From Candidatus Brocadiaceae bacterium (GTDB lineage: Bacteria > Planctomycetota > Brocadiia > SM23-32): a stretch of DNA of 6,083 nt. Below, in pieces: positions 1 through 4,479 of this stretch. Under the pieces are notes generated by a model. That model made no database searches. It was given only the letters and a program-made list of their open reading frames with translations, and had not been told where the DNA came from. A program made the position numbers and the translations under genes. The stretch's first letter is position 1, and every line of letters starts with the position of its first letter. The stretch spans positions 1 through 6,083 of the forward strand of contig PWZK01000226.1 in assembly GCA_003567495.1 (NCBI GenBank). Reading direction: 5' to 3'.

Positions 1-92
1 CATTCCGTCATAAAAGCCGCAAAATCGGAGTCCGGAAGCACCAAAAACAGCTTGTTCACCGGCATGAGATTATTCGTTCCCGTAGTATTCAT
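1..92 (-). CDS. Unidentified protein, N-terminal fragment (gene runs off the left edge)
   Basis: An open frame on the minus strand starts with ATG at 92-90 and stays open to the window edge, giving 30 codons. The peptide begins MNTTGTNNLMPVNKLFLVLP and continues DSDFAAFMTE. A purine-rich stretch GAAAGGG (104-110, minus strand) lies 11 nt upstream and is a plausible ribosome site, which favours this ATG over the internal ATG at 65-63. The short hydrophobic run KLFLVLP resembles a first beta strand of a soluble fold more than a signal peptide. I do not recognise the family and too little is visible to assign a function. The gene is divergent from the cold-shock gene and shares the 93-451 control region with it. 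Confidence 0.55.
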   Translation of the reverse strand, partial: MNTTGTNNLMPVNKLFLVLPDSDFAAFMTE

Positions 93-110
93 GATAGCGT
101 TTACCCTTTC

Positions 111-152
111 AAGATGTTTTTAAGTAATCGTTTAAGGATATTTTAACATCTT
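111..152. repeat. 8-bp perfect inverted repeat, 26-bp spacer, AT-rich
   Basis: AAGATGTT (111-118) is the exact reverse complement of AACATCTT (145-152). The spacer is AT-rich and itself contains TTTAAG twice (119-124 and 131-136). It lies just upstream of the ribosome site of the divergent minus-strand gene. It could be a pair of half-sites for a regulator or a weak RNA stem in that gene's leader. The stem is too AT-rich and its loop too long for a good terminator. Confidence 0.4.
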
Positions 153-278
153 TTCAGGCAAAATGCACATGACAACTTGACGGGGTGCTAGCTTTTCGGA
201 TAGGGTGGAGCTACTGGGGATTATATCCTACCGCCGCCCGGCTTGCAAAGGAACGGTTTTTTCTACATTTTTTAAAAT

Positions 279-315
279 CCTTTCCGGAGCCTGTCTGGCG
301 GAAAGGCAAACAGGC
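279..315 (+). repeat. Interleaved inverted repeats with pseudoknot-like geometry
   Basis: CCTTTCCG (279-286) pairs perfectly with CGGAAAGG (299-306), enclosing 12 nt. Within that loop GCCTGT (289-294) pairs perfectly with ACAGGC (310-315), outside the first stem. The arrangement is that of an H-type pseudoknot with stems of 8 and 6 bp. The last loop (307-309) is only 3 nt, which is tight for crossing an 8-bp stem, so the two stems may instead be alternatives. The segment is upstream of the mapped cold-shock promoter and would be RNA only if transcribed from another start. Confidence 0.3.
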
Positions 316-333
316 AGGGAAAACCTTACAGCG

Positions 334-348
334 CAAATGCATCATTTG
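334..348. promoter_or_regulatory. Operator-like dyad overlapping the -35 box of the cold-shock promoter
   Basis: CAAATG (334-339) and CATTTG (343-348) are exact reverse complements separated by CAT. The right arm shares three bases, 346-348, with the -35 hexamer TTGACA (346-351). A protein bound here would compete with RNA polymerase or contact it directly, so the placement suits a repressor or an activator of the cold-shock gene. No regulator gene is visible in the window and the site resembles no operator I can name. Confidence 0.4.
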
Positions 349-374
349 ACAACTGCACGAATAAAGTGTATAAT
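346..374 (+). promoter_or_regulatory. Perfect-consensus sigma-70 promoter of the cold-shock gene
   Basis: TTGACA (346-351) and TATAAT (369-374) both match the housekeeping consensus in all six positions and stand 17 bp apart, the optimal spacing. Transcription should begin near 381, giving a leader of about 71 nt before the GTG at 452. With such a strong core promoter, regulation probably depends on the overlapping dyad at 334-348 or on the leader RNA rather than on weak polymerase binding. Confidence 0.88.
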
Positions 375-389
375 GAATCTAGTAAATGC

Positions 390-411
390 TTGCCGTCTTG
401 TTTGGCGGCGG
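390..411 (+). promoter_or_regulatory. Hairpin in the cold-shock mRNA leader
   Basis: Positions 390-397 (TTGCCGTC) pair with 404-411 (GGCGGCGG) around the six-base loop TTGTTT. The stem is eight base pairs, five Watson-Crick G-C pairs and three G-U pairs. It begins about 9 nt into the predicted transcript and lies about 26 nt before the Shine-Dalgarno. Leaders of cold-shock mRNAs are often structured and control stability or translation, but this stem has no long matching partner near the ribosome site, so any thermosensor role is speculation. It is not a terminator, because the T-run at 429-435 is about 17 nt beyond the stem. Confidence 0.4.
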
Positions 412-451
412 CGAAAGTTTAAGATCGGTTTTTTTGCAGGAGACGTAAACT

Positions 452-658
452 GTGACACCGGAAGGAGTCGTGAAGTGGTTTGATGCTAAGAAGGGCTTTG
501 GTTTTATCGAGCCCGACGATGCCAGTGAAGACGTTTTTGTCCATTACAGCGCTCTAAATATGGCAGGGTTTAAAGACCTCCAGGAGGGACAGCGCGTAAG
601 TTTCGAAATCGAAGACAGTGACAAAGGGCTGCGAGCAGCCGAAGTCACGCCGCTTTGA
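452..658 (+). CDS. Cold-shock domain protein (CspA family)
   Basis: This is a 68-residue single-domain cold-shock protein, the normal size for the family (about 65-70). It is a cytoplasmic RNA and single-stranded DNA chaperone with one OB-fold. The nucleic-acid-binding motifs are intact: WF at residues 9-10, RNP1 as KGFGFI (14-19) and RNP2 as VFVHY (28-32), with the usual DVFVHYSA context and a closing G-L-R-A-A-E-V strand. The start is GTG at 452, chosen because AGGAGA (438-443) lies 8 nt upstream and the N terminus [10 protein letters not shown] matches the family; starting at the GTG at 470 would delete the first strand. It is monocistronic, with a consensus promoter upstream and an intrinsic terminator 36 bp after the stop. 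Which paralogue it is, and whether it is truly cold-induced, cannot be read from sequence. Confidence 0.95.
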   Translation: MTPEGVVKWFDAKKGFGFIEPDDASEDVFVHYSALNMAGFKDLQEGQRVSFEIEDSDKGLRAAEVTPL

Positions 659-693
659 TTAGGATGTTGACACGGAATTAAAAGACGTTCCGG

Positions 694-727
694 GCCCGTC
701 GCCTTTCACAGGTGGCGGGCTTTTTTT
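694..727 (+). terminator. Strong intrinsic terminator of the cold-shock gene
   Basis: GCCCGTCGCC (694-703) pairs with GGTGGCGGGC (711-720) to form a 10-bp stem with two G-T wobbles and the loop TTTCACA, followed directly by seven T residues (721-727). It lies between the stops of two convergent genes. Read on the minus strand the same stem is followed by TTTT only after about 10 nt, so it should act much less well for the sugar-kinase transcript coming the other way. Confidence 0.9.
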
Positions 728-740
728 GTCGGAATGCGGG

Positions 741-1646
741 CTACCCCGGCAATTGAGTACAGGCTTTGTATTTGTTCAAACGTTTTTCGACGTCCTCCCG
801 CCCGATCTCGCAAAGGCGGCCGGTTCCAAACGATTCGATCGTAAAAGATGCCACTACAGTGCCATAGGCAAGCGCAAGACGCAGTGAATTTTCATCAACC
901 GTTTCGTCTTCCGCAATCTTGCCCAGAAAACCGCCGGCAAAAGAATCACCGGCGCCGGTAGGGTCATATACAGAATCGGTGGGATACCCCGGAAGTGCAA
1001 ACTCCGCTCCATTGTCTATAAGTATCGCCCCGTGTTCGGCTTTTTTTATAACACAGCAGCGCGGGCCATGCCCGCACACCCACCGGCCCGCACGCAATAG
1101 ATTTTCTTCGCCACTCACCTGACGTGCTTCGTCGTCGTTCAATACAACACCGTCAACGCTGCGAAAAAGCTCAAGCAGCGTTTCCTTTTCCGTCTCAATC
1201 CACAGGTTCATTGTATCTGCCAGAACAAAGGCGTCCTGCGAAACCTGCCTGCGCACGTGCAACTGAGTATGAGGACACGAGTTGGCAAGAAAAACAAAAG
1301 GCGAATCCAGGAATGAATCCGGCACTTCGGGCATAAAGTCACCGAAAACGTTAAGCTGTACGTCGAGGGTCTCGGCCTCGTTCATAGCCCCCTCATAACG
1401 CCCGTCCCACCTGAACGTTTTCCCCGGTTTCTCAACCATGCCTCGCGTGTCAACAGATTTGTCTTCAAGCAATTTTCTATATTTTTCAGGGAAATCCTCG
1501 CCGACAACGCTGACCATCCTAACCGGTGAGAAAAATGATGCTGCGAGCGAAAAATATACGGAAGATCCGCCCAGTATCGACTCCACGTTTCCATGCGGAG
1601 TGCTGAGGCTGTCTAAAGCCGTCGATCCCACAACAAGTAAAGACAT
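741..1646 (-). CDS. PfkB/ribokinase-family sugar or nucleoside kinase
   Basis: The 301-residue cytoplasmic protein has the length and motif order of the PfkB (ribokinase-like) family, which transfers phosphate from ATP to a hydroxymethyl group of a sugar or nucleoside. The N-terminal strand MSLLVVGSTALD leads to the Gly-Gly of the substrate-binding region (G26-G27, in LGGSS). The NDDEA segment (170-174) fits the N-x-x-E motif that organises magnesium and phosphate. DPTGAGDSFAGGFLG (228-242) is the second PfkB signature, with the anion hole GAGD and D234 as the catalytic base. A strong ribosome site (AGGAGGGAGG, 1653-1662) lies 6 nt upstream of the ATG. The gene follows accA by 32 bp on the same strand and is probably co-transcribed with it. 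The family motif does not reveal the substrate: ribokinase, adenosine kinase, fructokinase and KDG kinase all share it. Confidence 0.9.
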   Translation of the reverse strand: MSLLVVGSTALDSLSTPHGNVESILGGSSVYFSLAASFFSPVRMVSVVGEDFPEKYRKLLEDKSVDTRGMVEKPGKTFRWDGRYEGAMNEAETLDVQLNVFGDFMPEVPDSFLDSPFVFLANSCPHTQLHVRRQVSQDAFVLADTMNLWIETEKETLLELFRSVDGVVLNDDEARQVSGEENLLRAGRWVCGHGPRCCVIKKAEHGAILIDNGAEFALPGYPTDSVYDPTGAGDSFAGGFLGKIAEDETVDENSLRLALAYGTVVASFTIESFGTGRLCEIGREDVEKRLNKYKACTQLPG

Positions 1647-1678
1647 AAGGCGCCTCCCTCCTGATTTTCAATAATAGG

Positions 1679-2674
1679 TTATTTGCCTTCAATGCACGGC
1701 CCGAGCATACGATAACGATCGTAGCGCTCATTCAAAAGATTTTCGACCGGGATGCCGGAAAGTTCCTCAAGCGCCGTTTCAAGAAAACCTCGCAGGTTCT
1801 CCATTGTTTTTTTTGTGTCACGGTGTGCGCCACCGGGCGGTTCCGGGATGATGGTATCGATTATACCGAATTTAGCCATATCACCGGCGGTAATCTTCAG
1901 CGCCCGGGCTGCCTCATCGGCTTTCGCAGAATCGCGAAACAGTATTGCAGCACATCCTTCCGGAGATATAACCGAATAATACGAGTTCTCAAGCATTGCA
2001 TTTCTGTCTCCCACCCCGACACCAAGCGCCCCACCACTGCATCCTTCCCCCGTGATAACAACTATGATCGGCGTGCGAAGTCCGGCCATCCGGAAAATAT
2101 TTTCAGCAATGGCCATACCCTGTCCCCGCTCCTCGGCCTCAAGTGCGGGTGCGGCACCCGGCGTGTCAATAATACTGACAACAGGCAATCGAAATTTTTC
2201 TGCAAGCAACATTTTCTTTAAGGCTTTACGATAACCTTCGGGCTGCGGCATACCGAAATTTGTCGCCAGTTTCTCCCTGGTCTCCCGCCCTTTCTGCAGA
2301 GCCACGAGCATGGCGCGGTGTCCGTTTAAAGAGGCTAATCCGGTAACCACAGCCTTATCGTCACCAAAACACCTGTCCCCGTGCAGCTCTAAAAAGTCGT
2401 CGAATACTCCGCCGATATAGTCCCTTGACTGTGGCCTTTTCGGATGCCTTGCCAGCTTTACACGCTGGTACGGAGTTAAATTATCCACTATCTCCCCGAG
2501 CAGTTTCTCCCGGCGCTCAACGAGATCTTTAAGCTGTGCTTCCGGATCGCCAGATGACTCCGCACCGTCATGAAGCTCGTCGGTGAGTTCACCGATCCGC
2601 CGATCCAGCTCTCTGACCGGCTCCTCAAAATCGTATGCAAACTTGCCGTTATTTGATGTATCGTTCATATTCAT
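1679..2674 (-). CDS. accA: Acetyl-CoA carboxylase carboxyltransferase subunit alpha
   Basis: AccA pairs with AccD to form the carboxyltransferase that moves the carboxyl group from biotin on AccB to acetyl-CoA, making malonyl-CoA for fatty-acid synthesis in the cytoplasm. From the ATG at 2674 it is 331 residues, close to the roughly 320 of E. coli AccA. Family blocks appear in order: DFEEPVREL near the N terminus, LARHPKRP (74-81), KGRET (128-132), FGMPQPEGYRKA (140-151), IDTPGA (169-174), AEERGQ (180-185), the oxyanion-hole region GEGCSGGALGVGVGD (209-223), SVISPEGCAAILF (234-246) and PEPPGGAHRD (277-286). The start is uncertain. GTG at 2737 would add 21 residues (rich in R, D, Y) encoded by the hexamer repeat, which look non-native, and ATG at 2668 is also possible; none has a clear Shine-Dalgarno. 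No accD lies in the window. The sugar kinase follows 32 bp downstream. Confidence 0.95.
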   Translation of the reverse strand: MNMNDTSNNGKFAYDFEEPVRELDRRIGELTDELHDGAESSGDPEAQLKDLVERREKLLGEIVDNLTPYQRVKLARHPKRPQSRDYIGGVFDDFLELHGDRCFGDDKAVVTGLASLNGHRAMLVALQKGRETREKLATNFGMPQPEGYRKALKKMLLAEKFRLPVVSIIDTPGAAPALEAEERGQGMAIAENIFRMAGLRTPIIVVITGEGCSGGALGVGVGDRNAMLENSYYSVISPEGCAAILFRDSAKADEAARALKITAGDMAKFGIIDTIIPEPPGGAHRDTKKTMENLRGFLETALEELSGIPVENLLNERYDRYRMLGPCIEGK

Positions 2675-2681
2675 TTTTATT

Positions 2682-2717
2682 CGATACCGATCCCGATAGC
2701 GATCCCGATTTCGATTA
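2682..2717. repeat. Six tandem CGATNN hexamers upstream of accA
   Basis: On the plus strand the tract reads as six consecutive hexamers, CGATAC, CGATCC, CGATAG, CGATCC, CGATTT and CGATTA, so CGAT is invariant and the last two bases vary. It ends 8 bp before the preferred accA ATG and lies inside its predicted leader. Read on the minus strand in the accA frame it encodes an Arg/Asp/Tyr-rich run (RNRDRYRDRYR), so unit gain or loss would keep any upstream-start form in frame. Degenerate CGATNN tracts are something I associate with intergenic repeats in several bacterial genomes, but no copy elsewhere is visible in this window. Confidence 0.75.
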
Positions 2718-2769
2718 TTGCTGTATAGCTCAAACACAAACGCAGTTCACTGAAAACTTACGAATACCC

Positions 2770-2798
2770 ATTGTAACCATACTCCGCTGTTAAATCAA
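2770..2798 (-). promoter_or_regulatory. Probable sigma-70 promoter of the accA-kinase operon
   Basis: Read on the minus strand, TTGATT (2798-2793) and TACAAT (2775-2770) stand 17 bp apart, matching the consensus at 4 of 6 and 5 of 6 positions. Transcription should start near 2763, giving a leader of about 89 nt to the ATG at 2674 that includes the hexamer repeat, or about 26 nt to the GTG at 2737. No other promoter of similar quality is seen before accA. Confidence 0.6.
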
Positions 2799-2865
2799 AC
2801 AAAAAGGGGGGGCGTCCAACTGTTTCAATCATATGCGCAAATAACACATGTCCATTAAAAAAAGC

Positions 2866-2894
2866 TTGACAAACACTACGTTTAGGTGTAAAAT
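2866..2894 (+). promoter_or_regulatory. Sigma-70 promoter of the radical SAM gene
   Basis: TTGACA (2866-2871) and TAAAAT (2889-2894) are separated by the optimal 17 bp; the -35 is perfect and the -10 has one mismatch. An A-rich stretch (2856-2863) just upstream could serve as an UP element. Transcription should start near 2901, leaving a leader of about 72 nt. The promoter is divergent from the accA promoter, with about 67 bp between the two -35 boxes. Confidence 0.8.
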
Positions 2895-2958
2895 AAGGAA
2901 CAGGGTGTTTTGGGAAAAAACTTCCAGGGTTTGCGATTAATCCTTTTATTTTAACGTC

Positions 2959-2967
2959 AGGAGGAGG
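2959..2967 (+). promoter_or_regulatory. Duplicated Shine-Dalgarno of the radical SAM gene
   Basis: AGGAGGAGG contains two overlapping full AGGAGG sites, at 2959-2964 and 2962-2967, ending 8 and 5 nt before the ATG at 2973. This fixes the start and predicts efficient translation, in contrast to accA on the other side of the divergent region, which has no clear site. Confidence 0.85.
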
Positions 2968-2972
2968 CTGTA

Positions 2973-4349
2973 ATGTTTTTAAAAAGGGTTAAACGATCGG
3001 CAGGCGAGAAGTTTTTGGAGCGAATTAGCGGACACATCGCAGAGGCTTCTCCGGAAAGGCTCGCGCGGATGTGGGGGCTTTTTGAAAAAGTGGCGGCGAA
3101 TCCCGAGGACAGGCTTCAGGCAGCACGTTTCAGGTGGCTGGTTGAAAAGGGGCACCCTTTCGGGCAGTGGCTCCAGCGTATAGGAGAAGAACTCAGCCCG
3201 GAAGCCAAAAAAGCCCTGATCAAAAACCTTTACGGCAACGCATGGTTTATGAACCGGTCGATTCGAGAGAATTTCAAGAAGCGTGAAGGGTTCGAGCCCC
3301 CGTATATCATCGTGGTGGACGTTACCGCCAGGTGTAACCTGAGCTGTGCCGGATGCTGGGCGGGTAATTACGGCAGGGAAAGTGATCTGGACCTGGAACT
3401 TATCGAGAAAATGGTTGAAGAGGCCGAAAACAGGATGGGTCTGCACTTTTTTGTGTTCTCCGGCGGAGAGCCGACACTTCGCAAAGACCTCCTCGGTCTC
3501 TACGAAAGACACCCTAACAGCCAGTTTCAGATCTATACCAACGGCACACTCATAGACGAGTCTATGGCCGGACGTATGGCCGAACTGGGCAATGTCATGC
3601 CTATGGTCAGCATCGAGGGCGACCGGGAGCTTACCGATGCCAGGCGCGGGGATGGCACCTACGAAAAGGTCATGTCGGCCATGGAAAACCTCAGGCAACA
3701 CGGCGTGCTGTTCGGGTTCAGCGCCACCGCTACCAGGAACAATGCGAAGTATGTTATGAGCAATGAGTTCATAGAGAAAATGATCAAAAAAGGTTGCCTT
3801 TACGGATGGTACTTCCAGTATATACCTGTTGGCAGAAACCCGGATACCGACATGATGGTGACCGCAAAGCAGCGCAACTTTATGCGCAGGAGGGTTTATG
3901 AACTCAGAAATTCATACCCGATTTTCCTGGCCGATTTTTGGAACGACGGTACCGAAACCCGCGGGTGTATGGCGGGCGGCAAAAGGTACCTGCACGTGAC
4001 TAACGACGGCGATATCGAGCCGTGCGTATTCTGCCATTTTGCCGTCCATAATATCAAAGAGACAAGCCTTACCGATGCACTGAAACACCCTTTCTTCCGT
4101 GATATCAGGGAAGGCATCCCCTACGACGGCAATCACCTGCGTCCCTGCATGCTTATAGACAGACCGTGGGTGTTTCGCGATTACGTCAAAAAATACAGCG
4201 ACGTACGTCCCACGCACGAAGGCGCCGAAACCCTTATTACCGGCCTTTCCGAAGAAATGGACCGCAGGGCCGAGAAATGGGCCGAAGTAGCCGGGCCCGT
4301 GTGGGAAAACGGCCAAGCCCTGGAACTCTACCCCTACCCGGATGTTTAA
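2973..4349 (+). CDS. Radical SAM protein with C-terminal SPASM-like cysteine cluster, function unknown
   Basis: The 458-residue protein has three parts. Residues 1 to about 105 are a charged helical N-terminal region with no cysteines. The radical SAM core follows: CNLSCAGC (121-128) is the CX3CX2C motif whose C121, C125 and C128 hold the [4Fe-4S] cluster that cleaves S-adenosylmethionine, and SGGEP (163-167) is the SAM-binding GGE motif. The C-terminal part carries C332, C351, C354 and C392 in a SPASM-like setting (GCMAGG, then NGDIEPCVFC in its NDGDIEP form, then LRPCMLIDRP), suggesting one auxiliary Fe-S cluster. I recognise a family of similar length and motifs (FSGGEP, YTNGTLID, RPC-x-L) in anaerobic bacteria but know of no established reaction. 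Homologous SPASM enzymes modify peptides or proteins, yet no precursor peptide is seen nearby. No signal peptide is visible, so it should be cytoplasmic and oxygen-sensitive. It has its own promoter. Confidence 0.9.
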   Translation: MFLKRVKRSAGEKFLERISGHIAEASPERLARMWGLFEKVAANPEDRLQAARFRWLVEKGHPFGQWLQRIGEELSPEAKKALIKNLYGNAWFMNRSIRENFKKREGFEPPYIIVVDVTARCNLSCAGCWAGNYGRESDLDLELIEKMVEEAENRMGLHFFVFSGGEPTLRKDLLGLYERHPNSQFQIYTNGTLIDESMAGRMAELGNVMPMVSIEGDRELTDARRGDGTYEKVMSAMENLRQHGVLFGFSATATRNNAKYVMSNEFIEKMIKKGCLYGWYFQYIPVGRNPDTDMMVTAKQRNFMRRRVYELRNSYPIFLADFWNDGTETRGCMAGGKRYLHVTNDGDIEPCVFCHFAVHNIKETSLTDALKHPFFRDIREGIPYDGNHLRPCMLIDRPWVFRDYVKKYSDVRPTHEGAETLITGLSEEMDRRAEKWAEVAGPVWENGQALELYPYPDV

Positions 4350-4367
4350 TAAACAACGACGCTAATT

Positions 4368-4389
4368 AACATTCCCGGGAACATTCCCG
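4368..4389. promoter_or_regulatory. Repeat and dyad between the radical SAM and A2M genes
   Basis: AACATTCCCG occurs twice with a 12-bp period (4368-4377 and 4380-4389). The second copy overlaps a dyad, CGGGAA-CA-TTCCCG (4376-4389), with perfect 6-bp arms, and TCCCGGGA (4373-4380) is an 8-bp palindrome. The cluster lies in the 130-bp gap between stop 4349 and start 4480. It is not followed by a T-run, so it is not an intrinsic terminator; an operator for the downstream gene is more plausible. I found no clear promoter in the gap. CATAAT at 4447-4452 could be a -10, but it has no matching -35, so read-through from the radical SAM gene is possible. Confidence 0.4.
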
Positions 4390-4479
4390 CACTTTGCGTG
4401 TCTAATGTGGTAACGCTGTTTCAAAAAACATGCAAAAATTCAAGCGCATAATATCCAACTCAAACCTGGGAGATATCGT

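Larger units (their letters stand above)
158..354 (+). repeat. Imperfect direct repeat of about 20 bp (158-177 and 333-354)
   Basis: The left copy (158-177) and right copy (333-354) share GCAAA, then ATGCA, then a final TGACAACT. They differ by one missing A and about three extra bases in the right copy. The start points are 175 bp apart. The right copy overlaps the -35 box of the cold-shock promoter, so the pair could be two binding sites for one regulator or the trace of a local duplication. Chance similarity in AT-rich DNA is possible, although the 8-bp identical end plus the matched left part makes it less likely. Confidence 0.4.
93..451. other. Gene-less divergent control region upstream of the cold-shock gene
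   Basis: No credible gene lies here. The one longer open frame, GTG at 205 running to 483, matches no family, lacks a well-placed ribosome site and runs straight through the 346-374 promoter and the real gene start. The region holds several structures: an 8-bp inverted repeat AAGATGTT/AACATCTT (111-118 and 145-152), an 8-bp inverted repeat CCTTTCCG/CGGAAAGG (279-286 and 299-306), an imperfect direct repeat (158-177 and 333-354), a consensus promoter, and a transcribed leader of about 71 nt. I saw no convincing promoter for the minus-strand gene at 1-92. A weak plus-strand candidate, TTGACG (177-182) with TAGGGT (201-206) and an 18-bp spacer, is not strong enough to call. Confidence 0.6.

Noticed and set aside
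177..206. Possible second promoter TTGACG-18-TAGGGT
   Set aside because: The -10 hexamer is poor and there is no gene directly downstream; the promoter at 346-374 is far better.
205..483. A 92-codon open frame on the plus strand starting at GTG 205
   Set aside because: It crosses the consensus promoter at 346-374 and the first codons of the cold-shock gene in another frame, has no spaced ribosome site, and its protein resembles no family.
667..695. TTGACA at 667-672 after the cold-shock stop
   Set aside because: At 17 bp spacing the -10 position reads CCGGGC, inside the terminator stem region, so it is not a promoter.
2682..2717. CRISPR-like or phage attachment repeat
   Set aside because: Units are 6 bp with no spacers, and there is no integrase, cas gene or tRNA nearby.
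2979..3701. A 240-codon minus-strand open frame opposite the radical SAM gene
   Set aside because: It is the antisense shadow of a gene with clear motifs, and its protein shows no recognisable domain.
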